64,000 nucleotides of DNA from an uncultured Alphaproteobacteria bacterium (GCA_902613845.1 CACMIW010000003.1:1-64000); one strand, 5' to 3'. Positions 54,873 through 64,000 are shown, numbered from the stretch's first letter. Numbers and translations are program-made. The notes: generated by a model from the letters alone, not told the origin.

Positions 54873-56300
54873 TTTACTATTTGAAATAATTTTAGCTATC
54901 CTTAGGATGTTTGTATTTCCAACTTTTCCGAAAGGAACTCCAGCTGTGATAATTATTTTTTCACCATGTCTTAATATTTTTCTTGTTTTAGCTATTTTAC
55001 AGGCACGGTCGACCATCTCAGTTGAAGATGAAATTTCATCCACTACATCCATAAAAGTTCCCCAAGTTAAGGCATTTTGACGAGCAACTTTTTTAATAGT
55101 GGTTAATCCTATTAAGGTTACATCAGGTCTCATCCTTGCTACTCGTAAAACAGATCTTCCTGATTGTGAGAAAGTTGCAATGCAATTGCATTCAGCTATG
55201 GTAGCTACCTCAAGTGCAGCGGTTGCAATAGCTTCGGTAGAAGTTTTTACAATATTTAGATTATAATTTTGAATATTTGCTAAATACTTTGGATCACTTT
55301 CAACACGTCTAATAATTTTATCCATCATCTCTACAGACTCTTTTGGGTAATTACCAGCAGCCGACTCTGCGGATAACATTACAGCGTCTACTCCTTGAAA
55401 TACTGCTGTAGCGACATCAGAGGCCTCAGCTCTTGTTGGAGTAGGTGAGTCAATCATACTCTCAAGCATTTGGGTTGCAACAATACACGGCTTTCCAAAT
55501 TTTCTACAAGCAGCGACCATTGTTCTTTGATGAATTGGCACATCTTCTGGATTAGTTTCAACACCTAGATCTCCTCTAGCAACCATTATTCCATCAGAAT
55601 TTTCAGTTATCGACTCAATTTCTTCCATAGCAGAGGGTTTTTCTACTTTAACCATAACTTTAAATTTTGCAGGAATAAGTTTTTTTGCTGTTAATAAATC
55701 TTTTGTAGTTTGAATAAATGAAAGAGCAATCCAATCAACATCAAGTTTAATAGCTAACTCTAAATCTTTTTTATCTTTTGGAGTAATTATTTTTAAATCA
55801 AGTTTTGTATCTGGAATATTTAATCCTTTGTTATTTGAAATTTCTCCACCATCCGTTACAACGCATTTTATTGCAGAAGCAGATTTTGATTTTACTTTTA
55901 ACCTTACCTTACCATCATTAACTAACAGCCTTTGCCCTATTGCTATAGATTTGAAAATTTCTTTATGAGGCAAGTAGACTCGAGAACTATCACCGTCTTT
56001 TTTATTTTGATCAAAAGTAAATATTTGGTTTTTTTTTAGTTGTTCTTTGACATTTAGAAATCTACCAACTCTGAATTTGGGACCCTGCAAGTCACCTAAA
56101 ATACAAATATAACGATTATGTTTTTTTTCTAAATTTCGAATAATTTTAACTTTTTTTTTGTGATCCTCATGGTCACCATGACTAAAATTAAGACGAAATA
56201 CGTCAGCACCAGATAAAAATAATTTCTCAATAGCTTTTTCAGTCTCACATGCTGGACCTAAAGTTGCAACAATTTTAGCTTTGCGGTTTCTAAGTTTCAT
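54864..56300 (-). CDS. pyk: Pyruvate kinase
   Basis: Last step of glycolysis. The 478-residue protein has AKIVATLGPACETEKAI, NFSHGDHEDH, GDLQGPKFRVG, the catalytic region VMVKVEKPSAMEEIE, and DGIMVARGDLGVE. Full length and intact. It is divergent from the DUF1244 gene across 47 bases, a common alphaproteobacterial arrangement. Confidence 0.96.
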   Translation of the reverse strand: MKLRNRKAKIVATLGPACETEKAIEKLFLSGADVFRLNFSHGDHEDHKKKVKIIRNLEKKHNRYICILGDLQGPKFRVGRFLNVKEQLKKNQIFTFDQNKKDGDSSRVYLPHKEIFKSIAIGQRLLVNDGKVRLKVKSKSASAIKCVVTDGGEISNNKGLNIPDTKLDLKIITPKDKKDLELAIKLDVDWIALSFIQTTKDLLTAKKLIPAKFKVMVKVEKPSAMEEIESITENSDGIMVARGDLGVETNPEDVPIHQRTMVAACRKFGKPCIVATQMLESMIDSPTPTRAEASDVATAVFQGVDAVMLSAESAAGNYPKESVEMMDKIIRRVESDPKYLANIQNYNLNIVKTSTEAIATAALEVATIAECNCIATFSQSGRSVLRVARMRPDVTLIGLTTIKKVARQNALTWGTFMDVVDEISSSTEMVDRACKIAKTRKILRHGEKIIITAGVPFGKVGNTNILRIAKIISNSKLN

Positions 56301-56347
56301 TTGATTTGTTTAGAAATTAATAAATAACATGATATTAGTAAATTACC

Positions 56348-56641
56348 ATGAGTAAAATATCAAAAGAACAAGAGTACAAAATTAAAGCTAAAGTGCTTGA
56401 TCATTTAATTAATCATTTAAGAGAGAGGACTGATGTACAAAATATTGACTTGATGAATCTTAGTGGATTTTGCAGAAATTGTTTATCAAAATGGTATGTA
56501 AAATATGCAAAAGAGGAAAACTATGATCTAGACTATGAGGAATCAAGAAAGATTATTTATGGAATTGCTTACTCTGAATGGAAAAGTAAATATCAATCAG
56601 AGGCAACAAAAGAACAAATAGAAAAATTTAAAAAAAAATAG
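56348..56641 (+). CDS. DUF1244 family protein
   Basis: A 97-residue protein with the family signature LSGFCRNCLSKWYVKY and an N-terminal LDHLINHLRERTDVQNIDLM. Two cysteines (CRNC) suggest a metal or redox site, though this is not established. It is divergent from pyk and 5 bases upstream of pepF. Function is unknown. Confidence 0.9.
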   Translation: MSKISKEQEYKIKAKVLDHLINHLRERTDVQNIDLMNLSGFCRNCLSKWYVKYAKEENYDLDYEESRKIIYGIAYSEWKSKYQSEATKEQIEKFKKK

Positions 56642-56646
56642 TTTAG

Positions 56647-58398
56647 ATGACCGAGAAATTGCCGAATTGGAATTTAGGAGATTTTTACTCTTCTATTAAA
56701 GATGAAGGAATAGATCTTGATCTCGAAAAATATAGAAATTTTTCCAAATCTTTTAACAAAAAATATAAAGGTCAATTAGTTAATCAAGCTCAAAACCTCG
56801 AAAGCATCATAAAAGAGTACGAAGACGGTAATGAACTTGGAGACAAGCTTGGAAATTTTGCTTTTTTGATATACGCAACAAATATGAACGACCAAGAGAC
56901 CGTTCAGTTCTATCAAGGTATAAATGAAAAACTTACAGAAATATCTTCAAACTTGATTTTTTTTACAAACGAAATAAATGCAACAAATGACCCAGAATTT
57001 GAAAATTTTTTATCAAATGCAGGCAAATATAAAAATTGGTTAACTAACATTCGTCGATATAAACAACATCAACTTGATGAAAAGAGTGAGATGATTTTCC
57101 TTGATAAGAATTTAACCTCTAACTCTTCATGGGTGAGATTCTTTGAAGAACAAATAAATGATTTAAAATTTAAAATTGATGATAAAGATTTAAATAGTTC
57201 AGAAGCTTTAAATTTATTATCTGATCATAAAGCAACTACCAGAAAAAAAGCAGCAAAAAGTATTGAAGCTGTTTTTAAATCGAATGTAAAAACTTTTTCT
57301 TTTATTACAAACACTCTCGCAAAAGACAAAATTACTAATGATAAGTGGAGAAAATACAAATCTCCAACAGACTCAAGAAATTTAGCGAATAATGTTGAAA
57401 ATGAAGTTGTCGAGGCACTAACTGAAAGTGTTACTTCCAATTACAATAATATTTCACATCGATACTATAAAATTAAGGCCAAACTTTTTAAACAAGAAAA
57501 ACTTAATTATTGGGATAGAAACGCACCTTATCCTGACTCATCTAATAAAAAGATAAACTGGTCTGAGGCAAAAGATATTGTAATCCGCTCATATGCTAAC
57601 TTTGATGAAAGTTTTAAAGATATAGTATTATTATTTTTTAATAACAGTTGGATTGATGCCGAATTAAAATCAGGTAAATCTCCAGGAGCATTTGCAGCTT
57701 CTACAATTCCCTCAATACACCCTTACATTTTGACAAACTTCCACGGTAAAACCAGAGATGTGATGACATTAGCTCATGAACTTGGACATGGATGTCACCA
57801 ATATTTGTCTGCTAAACAAGGTTTGCTGTTATCTAGCACTCCACTTACTCTAGCAGAAACTGCTAGTGTCTTTGGAGAGATGATGACTTTTCGAACATTA
57901 CTTGAAGATAGTGATAAGAGTGCAAGAAAATATCTTTTAGCATCGAAAATAGAAGACATGATTAACACTGTTGTCAGGCAAATATCATTTTTTGAATTTG
58001 AAAAGTTAGTGCACACTGAGAGAAAAAAAGGAGAGTTATCATCTGATCAACTTTGTGATTTTTGGATGAAAACACAATCTGAAAGTCTTGGGCCTAATAT
58101 TGAATTAACAGATGGGTATAGATATTTTTGGACATACATACCTCATTTTATTCATACTCCCTTTTATGTATATGCTTATGCTTTTGGAGATTGTTTAGTA
58201 AACATTTTGATTCAACTTTATGATGAGGGCCTTCCAAATTTTAAGGAAAGTTACATTAGTCTTTTAAAAAGTGGTGGCTCGAAACACTATAGTGATGTTT
58301 TGAAACCTTTTAATGTAGACCTCAAACAAAAAAATAGTTGGGAAAAAGGACTCTCAATGATTTCAGGTCTAATAGATGAGTTTGAAGAAAGTATTTAG
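56647..58398 (+). CDS. pepF: Oligoendopeptidase F (M3 family)
   Basis: A cytosolic zinc endopeptidase acting on oligopeptides. The 583-residue protein has the zinc motif in MTLAHELGHGCHQYLS, preceded by AFAASTIPSIHPYILTNF and followed by TLAETASVFGEMMTF, all typical M3B features. It is one of four metallopeptidases in the window (M32, M16, M17, M3), consistent with peptide use. The ABC1 kinase gene starts 6 bases later. Confidence 0.94.
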   Translation: MTEKLPNWNLGDFYSSIKDEGIDLDLEKYRNFSKSFNKKYKGQLVNQAQNLESIIKEYEDGNELGDKLGNFAFLIYATNMNDQETVQFYQGINEKLTEISSNLIFFTNEINATNDPEFENFLSNAGKYKNWLTNIRRYKQHQLDEKSEMIFLDKNLTSNSSWVRFFEEQINDLKFKIDDKDLNSSEALNLLSDHKATTRKKAAKSIEAVFKSNVKTFSFITNTLAKDKITNDKWRKYKSPTDSRNLANNVENEVVEALTESVTSNYNNISHRYYKIKAKLFKQEKLNYWDRNAPYPDSSNKKINWSEAKDIVIRSYANFDESFKDIVLLFFNNSWIDAELKSGKSPGAFAASTIPSIHPYILTNFHGKTRDVMTLAHELGHGCHQYLSAKQGLLLSSTPLTLAETASVFGEMMTFRTLLEDSDKSARKYLLASKIEDMINTVVRQISFFEFEKLVHTERKKGELSSDQLCDFWMKTQSESLGPNIELTDGYRYFWTYIPHFIHTPFYVYAYAFGDCLVNILIQLYDEGLPNFKESYISLLKSGGSKHYSDVLKPFNVDLKQKNSWEKGLSMISGLIDEFEESI

Positions 58399-58404
58399 TT
58401 TAAA

Positions 58405-59733
58405 ATGAAAGAAGAAAATAATTTAGTTTCAAGAGTAAAAAGGTACTCAAAAGTCACAACTTCCATGACTTCTTTAGCTACGAAGTTTGCAGGTAAAAAA
58501 TATTTAAATTTTGATTTAAGTGATCAAAAGTATGCGGCTCAAATTACTGAGATTTTAGGCAATTTAAAAGGACCTTTGATGAAGGTAGCACAATTAAGCG
58601 CTACTATTCCTGATTTACTGCCTGAAGAATATGCAAGAAAATTAGCTGAATTACAGTCAAATGCACCTCCGATGTCTTGGGTGTTTGTAAAAAGAAGAAT
58701 GAAAGCTGAATTAGGTGAAAATTGGCAAAGTAACTTTAAAGAATTCAATCAAGAAGCAAGTTTTGCTGCCTCTTTAGGTCAGGTTCACAAGGCCAAATTG
58801 AAAACCAATGATTATGTTGCGTGTAAGCTCCAATATCCTGATATGTCTTCAGCAGTAGAGGCTGACTTAAACCAATTAAAAATAATATTTAAAATTTACT
58901 CTAGTTATAATAAATCAATACAAATTAGAGAGATCTATAAAGAAATAGAAGCAAGACTAAAAGAAGAATTAAATTATAGTTTAGAAAACAAACATTTAAA
59001 AATTTTTAAATTTATTCATAAAAATAACTCTTATATCAAAATTCCAAATGTTTACGAAAAAATATCTACAAACAGGCTTTTAGTCATGGAATTTCTTAAC
59101 GGTAAAAAATTAATTGAATATAAAAATGCACCTCAAAAAACTAGAAATGAATTAGCAAAAAAATTATTCATGGCATGGTACTTACCTTTTTATAAATACG
59201 GTATAATTCATGGAGATCCACACTTAGGCAATTACTCAGTAGATAATAAAAATAATATTAATCTATTTGATTATGGCTGTGTAAGAATATTTCCACCTAA
59301 GTTTGTAAAGGGCGTAATAGACCTTTATTTTGCTCTAAAAGAAAAAGACAACAAAAAGATAAAAACTGCTTATCAAGTATGGGGGTTTAAAGACATTGAT
59401 GATAAATTAATGAATGTTTTAAATAAATGGGCTTTATTCTTGTATGATCCAATTTTAAAAAATGAGGTTCGAAAAATACAAGACTCAGATAGTGGTATTT
59501 ATGGAGCTAAAATAGCTAGCGAAGTTCATAAAGAGCTCAAAAAATATGGAGGAGTTAAACCTCCAAGAGAGTTTGTATTTATGGATCGAGCAGCGGTTGG
59601 TTTGGGGTCAATCTTTATTCATTTGAAAGCTGAAATAAATTGGTACAAGCTTTTTCATGACTTAATTAAAGATTTTTCAGTTAAAAGTGTTGAATCCAAT
59701 CAAAAAAAAGCATTTAAATTTGCTGGTTTATGA
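58405..59733 (+). CDS. ABC1/UbiB-family atypical kinase
   Basis: A 442-residue protein of the AarF/ABC1/COQ8 family. LKGPLMKVAQLSATIPDLLP holds the family's KxGQ position as KVAQ. AASLGQVHKAKL is the alanine-rich loop in place of a P-loop, ACKLQYP holds the ATP-binding lysine, and IIHGDPHLGNY the catalytic loop, with the metal-binding FDYGCVR after it. Some members support ubiquinone synthesis. Whether this subgroup does is inference. It ends 96 bases before the pnt operon. Confidence 0.9.
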   Translation: MKEENNLVSRVKRYSKVTTSMTSLATKFAGKKYLNFDLSDQKYAAQITEILGNLKGPLMKVAQLSATIPDLLPEEYARKLAELQSNAPPMSWVFVKRRMKAELGENWQSNFKEFNQEASFAASLGQVHKAKLKTNDYVACKLQYPDMSSAVEADLNQLKIIFKIYSSYNKSIQIREIYKEIEARLKEELNYSLENKHLKIFKFIHKNNSYIKIPNVYEKISTNRLLVMEFLNGKKLIEYKNAPQKTRNELAKKLFMAWYLPFYKYGIIHGDPHLGNYSVDNKNNINLFDYGCVRIFPPKFVKGVIDLYFALKEKDNKKIKTAYQVWGFKDIDDKLMNVLNKWALFLYDPILKNEVRKIQDSDSGIYGAKIASEVHKELKKYGGVKPPREFVFMDRAAVGLGSIFIHLKAEINWYKLFHDLIKDFSVKSVESNQKKAFKFAGL

Positions 59734-59775
59734 TGACTTTCAACAAATGTTTAATAAATTTTATAAATCTTAGAC

Positions 59776-59803
59776 TTAACAAATTAGATTTATCTGATAT
59801 ACA
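59776..59803 (+). promoter_or_regulatory. Candidate promoter for pntAA-pntAB-pntB
   Basis: TTAACA (59776-59781) and TATACA (59798-59803) are separated by 16 bases in the 96-base gap upstream of pntAA, a reasonable -35/-10 pair. A clear Shine-Dalgarno AAGGA lies at 59817-59821, 8 bases before the ATG. Confidence 0.4.
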
Positions 59804-59829
59804 ACATACCTTCTAAAAGGAACAAGTTA

Positions 59830-60945
59830 ATGATAATAGGCGCAGTTAAAGAAAAAAAAAAGTTTGAGAATAGAGTTTCTATTTCTCCTGATGATGTAAA
59901 AAACTATGTAAAAGCTGGTCACCAAGTATTTATTGAAAAGGGGGCAGGTTCACTTTCAGGTTTTAATGATAAATCATATAAAGAGTCTGGAGCGACTCTA
60001 TCTACTTCAAAAGAGGTTTTCAAGAATTCTGATATTATTTTAAAAATAAATTGCCCAACCCCAGATGAATCTAAATTAATAAAAAATAATTCTATGGTTA
60101 TTTCTCAAATCAGTATACAGAACAACCAAGACAGTATTAAAATTTTAAATTCTAAAAAAATATCGGCGTTTGCTTTAGAACTAGTCCCAAGAATTACTCG
60201 AGCTCAAGATATGGATATTTTGTCCTCTCAAGCAAATTTAGCAGGATATCATGCGGTTATAGATGCTGCTCAAGAATTTAACAGAGTATTACCATTATTT
60301 ATGACTGCTGCTGGTAAAGTTACTCCAGCAAATGTTTTAGTCATAGGTGCAGGTGTTGCAGGTTTACAAGCTATAGCAACTGCTAAACGATTAGGTGCTA
60401 TTGTTTTTGCTACAGACGTAAGAATAGCCTCAAAAGAACAAGTTGAAAGTCTTGGTGGTAAATTTGTTATGGTCGAGGATGAGGAGTCTAAGAATGCTGA
60501 AACGAAGGGTGGTTATGCAAAAGAAATGAGTGCAGAGTACCAAAAAAAACAAGAGGCTTTATTGGCAGAAACTTTAAAGACAATGGATATTGTAATATGT
60601 ACTGCTCAAATACCAGGAAGAAAAGCACCTTTAATTTTGAAAAAAGAAATGTTGGAGAACATGCAAAATGGTTCAGTTATTGTTGATCTAGCTGTAGAGT
60701 CAGGAGGGAACTGCGAATTTAGCCAAGTTGGAAAAGTCGTTTCAAAAAATGGTCTTAAGATTGTAGGTCATGCCAACGTTCCTGGCAGAGTAGCAAATAA
60801 TGCCTCAAGCCTTTTTTCAAAAAATATTTCTAACTTTTTAAAATTAATGAACTTTGAAGATAAAAAAAAATCTATGATTAATAAAAGTGATGAAATTATT
60901 AAAGCTACAATGATTTGCTCAGCTGGAAAGATTTTAATAAAATAA
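59830..60945 (+). CDS. pntAA: NAD(P) transhydrogenase subunit alpha part 1 (NAD-binding)
   Basis: The soluble NAD(H)-binding domain I of the proton-pumping transhydrogenase. The 371-residue protein starts MIIGAVKEKKKFENRVSISPDD and has TAAGKVTPANVLVIGAGVAGLQAI, RIASKEQVESLGGKF, and CTAQIPGRKAPLI. Alpha is split into two proteins, as in Rhodospirillum. The Shine-Dalgarno sequence is clear. pntAB follows after 12 bases. The enzyme makes NADPH from NADH using the proton gradient. Confidence 0.96.
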   Translation: MIIGAVKEKKKFENRVSISPDDVKNYVKAGHQVFIEKGAGSLSGFNDKSYKESGATLSTSKEVFKNSDIILKINCPTPDESKLIKNNSMVISQISIQNNQDSIKILNSKKISAFALELVPRITRAQDMDILSSQANLAGYHAVIDAAQEFNRVLPLFMTAAGKVTPANVLVIGAGVAGLQAIATAKRLGAIVFATDVRIASKEQVESLGGKFVMVEDEESKNAETKGGYAKEMSAEYQKKQEALLAETLKTMDIVICTAQIPGRKAPLILKKEMLENMQNGSVIVDLAVESGGNCEFSQVGKVVSKNGLKIVGHANVPGRVANNASSLFSKNISNFLKLMNFEDKKKSMINKSDEIIKATMICSAGKILIK

Positions 60946-60957
60946 AAAGGAGTTACT

Positions 60958-61347
60958 ATGTCAGAAATTTCAAATCAATTAGAAAGTTTATCATACAAAG
61001 CACAACAAATTGCAAATGAAGCAAGCCAGTTAGCATCTAGTGTGGCCGAAACATCTGGAGGCCATAGTGACTTTATTATTTTTGGTATAACTGTTTTGGT
61101 ATTGGCTTGTTTTGTAGGTTATTATGTAGTTTGGTCGGTTACCCCAGCTTTACACAGTCCTTTAATGGGTGTGACAAACGCTATTTCGTCCGTAATTATT
61201 GTTGGAGCTTTATTAGCCGCAGGTCCTGTTGATAGTAACATTTCTAAATATTTTGGTTTAGTTGCTGTCACTCTTGCTGCCGTTAACATATTTGGGGGGT
61301 TCGTTGTAACAAATCGAATGCTCTCCATGTTTAAAAAGAAACAATAG
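60958..61347 (+). CDS. pntAB: NAD(P) transhydrogenase subunit alpha part 2 (membrane)
   Basis: A 129-residue membrane protein with about three helices. [21 protein letters not shown], then [24 protein letters not shown], and [16 protein letters not shown] are characteristic of the PntAB membrane unit. AAGGAG at 60947-60952 ends 5 bases before the ATG. The long polar N-terminus (about 40 residues) is usual in alphaproteobacteria. Confidence 0.96.
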   Translation: MSEISNQLESLSYKAQQIANEASQLASSVAETSGGHSDFIIFGITVLVLACFVGYYVVWSVTPALHSPLMGVTNAISSVIIVGALLAAGPVDSNISKYFGLVAVTLAAVNIFGGFVVTNRMLSMFKKKQ

Positions 61348-61354
61348 GTAAAAA

Positions 61355-62746
61355 ATGTCAACTTTAACAACTGCAGCATATTTAGTTTCATCGGTTTTAT
61401 TTATACTTTCTCTTAGAGGGTTATCACATCCCTCAACTGCAAGGAGAGGAAATTTTTTAGGAATTTTAGGGATGACTATAGCCATAGTCACAACACTGTC
61501 CAATCCTGGTGTACTTAGCTATAAAGAAATTGGAATAGCTTTTTTAATAGGTGGTTTGATTGGAACATCAATCGCAGTTAAAATTCAAATGACTGCATTA
61601 CCACAATTAGTTGCTGCTTTCCATAGCTTGGTAGGATTAGCTGCTGTATTTGTTGCTGCCTCTGCATATTACAATCCTAGTGCCTTTAATATAGGTACTG
61701 TTGGATCTATTCCGATGGGAAGTTTAATAGAAATGTCAATTGGAACAGCAATAGGTGCTGTGACTTTTACAGGATCTATTATAGCTTTTGGAAAACTTCA
61801 AGGTTTTGTCTCAGGAAATCCTCTAGTTTTCAAAGGTCAACATTTTATTAATTTACTTTTGGGTTTAGGAATTATTGCTTTAATTGTTAAGTTTTGCATC
61901 GATCAAAACCAAGAATTATTTTGGCTTATCGTTTTTGCCTCATTTGTTATCGGGGTACTTTTAATTGTTCCAATTGGAGGAGCAGATATGCCAGTTATTG
62001 TCTCAATGTTAAACTCATATTCTGGATGGGCCGCTGCTGGAATTGGCTTCACTCTATCTAATAACTTATTGATTATTACTGGCGCACTGGTTGGTTCGTC
62101 AGGAGCTATCTTGAGTTACATAATGTGCAAGGGAATGAATAGATCTTTCTTAAACGTTTTACTCGGAGGATTTGGTGGTGAACAAGCAGCTAGTGCTGGC
62201 GGAGTAAAAGATGATCGTCAAGCAAAACAAGGTAACGCTGCTGATGCTGCTTTTATGATGAAAAATAGCAAAACAATTATCATTGTTCCTGGTTACGGAA
62301 TGGCTGTTGCTCAAGCACAACACGCACTGAGAGAGATGGGTGATTTACTCAAAGCAGCAGGTGCAGAAGTAAGATATGCAATCCATCCTGTAGCTGGAAG
62401 AATGCCGGGACACATGAACGTGTTACTTGCAGAAGCAAATGTTCCTTATGATGAAGTCCTAGAACTTGATGAAATTAACAGAGATTTCTCTGAGACTGAT
62501 GTTGCATTTGTGATTGGTGCTAATGATGTAACTAACCCAGCTGCAAAAACTGATAAGACGAGTGCCATTTATGGTATGCCTATTTTAGATGTGGAAAATG
62601 CTGGTCAAGTATTTTTCGTTAAAAGAGGTATGGCTAGTGGATATGCAGGTGTTCAAAATGAATTATTTTTCAGAGACAATACATTAATGCTATTTGGAGA
62701 TGCTAAGAAAGTTTGTGAAGATATAATTAAAGGGCTAGAGAACTAG
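61355..62746 (+). CDS. pntB: NAD(P) transhydrogenase subunit beta
   Basis: The beta subunit carries most of the proton channel and the NADP(H)-binding domain III. The 463-residue protein has about eight to nine membrane helices, then [39 protein letters not shown], and [15 protein letters not shown]. It starts 7 bases after pntAB and its stop shares CTAG with rpsU. Confidence 0.97.
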   Translation: MSTLTTAAYLVSSVLFILSLRGLSHPSTARRGNFLGILGMTIAIVTTLSNPGVLSYKEIGIAFLIGGLIGTSIAVKIQMTALPQLVAAFHSLVGLAAVFVAASAYYNPSAFNIGTVGSIPMGSLIEMSIGTAIGAVTFTGSIIAFGKLQGFVSGNPLVFKGQHFINLLLGLGIIALIVKFCIDQNQELFWLIVFASFVIGVLLIVPIGGADMPVIVSMLNSYSGWAAAGIGFTLSNNLLIITGALVGSSGAILSYIMCKGMNRSFLNVLLGGFGGEQAASAGGVKDDRQAKQGNAADAAFMMKNSKTIIIVPGYGMAVAQAQHALREMGDLLKAAGAEVRYAIHPVAGRMPGHMNVLLAEANVPYDEVLELDEINRDFSETDVAFVIGANDVTNPAAKTDKTSAIYGMPILDVENAGQVFFVKRGMASGYAGVQNELFFRDNTLMLFGDAKKVCEDIIKGLEN

Positions 62747-62943
62747 TCGAATTTCTTCTTACGCATAAGTTTTTTAAATCTTTTAATTGATTCGGCTTTT
62801 TCGCGAAGCTTTCTCTCTGATGGTTTTTCGTAATTTTTTCTTAGTTTTAATTCTTTGAAAATACCCTCTCTTAAAAGCTTTTTTTTGAGTACGCGTATAG
62901 CGGCCTCAACATTATTATCTCTGACTTGAACTTCTATTGCCAA
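62743..62943 (-). CDS. rpsU: 30S ribosomal protein S21
   Basis: S21 is a small basic protein of the 30S subunit. The 66-residue product begins [20 protein letters not shown], with [20 protein letters not shown] typical of the family. The frame stays open upstream into the divergent COQ9 gene, but that part is not ribosomal protein. I place the start at TTG 62943, because the sequence GAGGT (plus strand 62951-62955) lies 7 bases upstream. rpsU next to COQ9 recurs in alphaproteobacteria. Confidence 0.93.
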   Translation of the reverse strand: MAIEVQVRDNNVEAAIRVLKKKLLREGIFKELKLRKNYEKPSERKLREKAESIKRFKKLMRKKKFD

Positions 62944-62980
62944 TCTAGTAACCTCATAAAGGCGTAATTTATATATAAAT

Positions 62981-63607
62981 ATGAAGTCAAAGCAAGAAAA
63001 ATTAGCTAACTCATTTATTAACGAAGTACCCAAATTTGGTTGGTCTAGAGAAACTCTCTTACAATGTGCAAAAAAGCAAAGAATTTCAACATCTGTTCTA
63101 GCAAAATTATTTCCATCTTTTGAATATGACGTTTTAAAATTCATAATTGCTCAAAATAACATTCAAGTTGAGAAGAATTACAATTCCTTCAACAACTCAC
63201 GATTGAAAACTAGAGATAAAATTAAAACAATCATGGAGTTAAAATTTGAAAATAACAGTCATCTTAAAAAAGCATTGCCTGAAATGCTAAAATTTCTTTT
63301 AAGACCTGGTAACATATTAATGTCAATTAAAATGCTTCATGAAAATAGTGACTTTATATGGAGTTTATCAGGTGATAAATCAAATGATTTTAGTTACTAC
63401 TCAAAGCGAGGTTTGCTTTCAATGATTTATCTTGCCACATTAATTTATTGGCTTAACGACAAGTCAGAAAAAGATATTGCTACCAAAAACTTTATCAGCA
63501 AATCAGTTGATGGAATAGTTGATGGGGTTTCAAGACTTAAACAATTAAGTTTACTCAAAGGCTTAGCTGAAAATTTTATGTCTAGGTATGCTAAAAAGAC
63601 ATCTTAA
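62981..63607 (+). CDS. COQ9 family protein (ubiquinone biosynthesis)
   Basis: COQ9 is a TetR-fold lipid-binding partner of the ubiquinone hydroxylase COQ7 in mitochondria and many alphaproteobacteria. The 208-residue protein has an N-terminal [18 protein letters not shown], and the C-terminal [25 protein letters not shown] with a final helix of small and basic residues. The rpsU neighbour supports the call. Its ATG lies 37 bases from the divergent rpsU start. Confidence 0.87.
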   Translation: MKSKQEKLANSFINEVPKFGWSRETLLQCAKKQRISTSVLAKLFPSFEYDVLKFIIAQNNIQVEKNYNSFNNSRLKTRDKIKTIMELKFENNSHLKKALPEMLKFLLRPGNILMSIKMLHENSDFIWSLSGDKSNDFSYYSKRGLLSMIYLATLIYWLNDKSEKDIATKNFISKSVDGIVDGVSRLKQLSLLKGLAENFMSRYAKKTS

Positions 63608-63701
63608 ATTTCCTTTAAAACATATAATAAACCTTCAAAAAGTATAAAAATTTATTCTCATTTAAATTTTAAATTTATTTTTGTTAATAGAAAGGCACAT
63701 A

Positions 63702-64000
63702 ATGAATAAAATTTTTATTACTTTGATTTTTACGATTTTTTCATCATTAGCTTTTGCAAATGGACATATGCAGCCAAACTCTTTTGCTGTAACTTTAAAA
63801 GTTCCATCTGCAGATGTAGAGAAAGTTGAATCTATCTTACAAAGCCATCATCAGTTTTTGCATGATAAACATTCTTTATCTGGTGATGATAGATTAAACT
63901 CATATTCTATCGTTAAAGGTTTTGAGCCTGTAGATTTAACTGACCCTTCGAAAGGTGTTACCGATAATGTCTTTTATTTTTTAAGCGAGCATTATCAAAC
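63702..64000 (+). CDS. Unknown secreted protein, 3'-truncated by window edge
   Basis: The reading frame opens at ATG 63702, 94 bases after the COQ9 gene, with AAAGG just upstream as ribosome-binding site. The first 19 residues form a clear signal peptide (MNKIFITLIFTIFSSLAFA). About 80 residues of the mature protein are visible, including FAVTLKVPSADVEKVESIL and several histidines (SHHQFLHDKH). The fold may be a small dimeric alpha-beta domain, but I do not recognise a family. The gene continues past base 64000. Confidence 0.75.
   Translation, partial: MNKIFITLIFTIFSSLAFANGHMQPNSFAVTLKVPSADVEKVESILQSHHQFLHDKHSLSGDDRLNSYSIVKGFEPVDLTDPSKGVTDNVFYFLSEHYQ

Noticed and set aside
62944-63144. N-terminal extension of rpsU into the COQ9 gene
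   Set aside because: The extra 67 residues do not resemble S21 and lie antisense to COQ9; a TTG with a good GAGGT site gives the normal S21 length.
63608-63701. Hairpin terminator after the COQ9 gene
   Set aside because: The gap has AT-rich direct repeats (TTTAAAT) but no GC stem followed by a T run.
1-64000. Mobile element, prophage, defence island or CRISPR array
   Set aside because: No transposase, integrase, phage, toxin or repeat-spacer structure was found. Composition and gene types are uniform across the window.

Overview
The window is a gene-dense, AT-rich (roughly 30% GC by eye) stretch of a free-living alphaproteobacterial chromosome. The assignment rests on gene content and order, not on a marker-gene match. 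It carries a CcrM-type methyltransferase next to rnhB, a petABC operon beside trmL, split pntAA/pntAB/pntB, COQ9 beside rpsU, DUF1244 beside pyk, the F0 order atpI-atpB-atpE-atpF'-atpF, and the blocks uvrC-pgsA-moaD-moaE and lgt-midA-pgeF. Very short gaps, frequent overlaps and low GC suggest a streamlined, probably aquatic lineage of the SAR11/HIMB59/AEGEAN-169 kind. I cannot fix the clade from this sequence alone. No gap longer than 300 bases lacks a gene, and I see no IS element, prophage, CRISPR array, rRNA or foreign-looking island.

Layout. 1-5.9 kb (+): end of a cytochrome oxidase cluster (ctaG, coxC, SURF1), an M32 carboxypeptidase, threonine synthase and an M16 peptidase. 13.2-5.9 kb (-): a near-gapless run of DUF721 protein, DsbA-like protein, smc, the five F0 ATP synthase genes, thrB and rnhA. 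13.2-18.8 kb: mutY (+), then (-) uracil-DNA glycosylase homologue, slt, moaB, rnhB and ccrM. 18.8-23.9 kb (+): TPR protein, ispE, tRNA-Gln, uup and a short CCA-adding-type enzyme. 24-27 kb: trmL (-) and petABC (+). 32.7-26.9 kb (-): lgt, midA-like, pgeF, prs, rplY, pth, ychF. 32.7-34.9 kb (+): UbiK-like fragment, YbjN protein, proC, COQ9/TetR-like protein, CsaA-like protein. 37.3-34.9 kb (-): MarR, OmpR-type regulator, sensor kinase. Then ilvE (+); moaE, moaD, pgsA, uvrC (-); LysR (+); a tiny zinc-finger gene and htpG (-); pepA, a lytic transglycosylase lipoprotein, gshA, gshB (+); an AsmA-like protein, a Ca2+/cation antiporter and uvrB (-); aspartate aminotransferase (+); pyk (-); DUF1244, pepF, ABC1 kinase, pntAA-pntAB-pntB (+); rpsU (-); COQ9 (+); and the start of an unknown secreted protein.

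How the genes fit together. Most serve aerobic energy metabolism (cytochrome oxidase assembly, bc1 complex, F0, transhydrogenase, ubiquinone accessory factors). The rest cover redox defence (glutathione synthesis), DNA repair and replication (uvrB, uvrC, mutY, rnhA, rnhB, smc, ccrM), peptide breakdown (M32, M16, M17 and M3 peptidases), and threonine, proline and branched-chain amino acid metabolism. I found no clearly new multi-gene system. The observations most worth a second look are: two GANTC sites directly upstream of the GANTC methyltransferase gene; an SMC protein with much shortened arms; a UDG-family protein that has lost its catalytic motifs; a CCA-adding-type enzyme reduced to head and neck; two palindromes in regulatory gaps; a 58-residue zinc-finger gene squeezed between two others; and the almost complete lack of space between converging genes.
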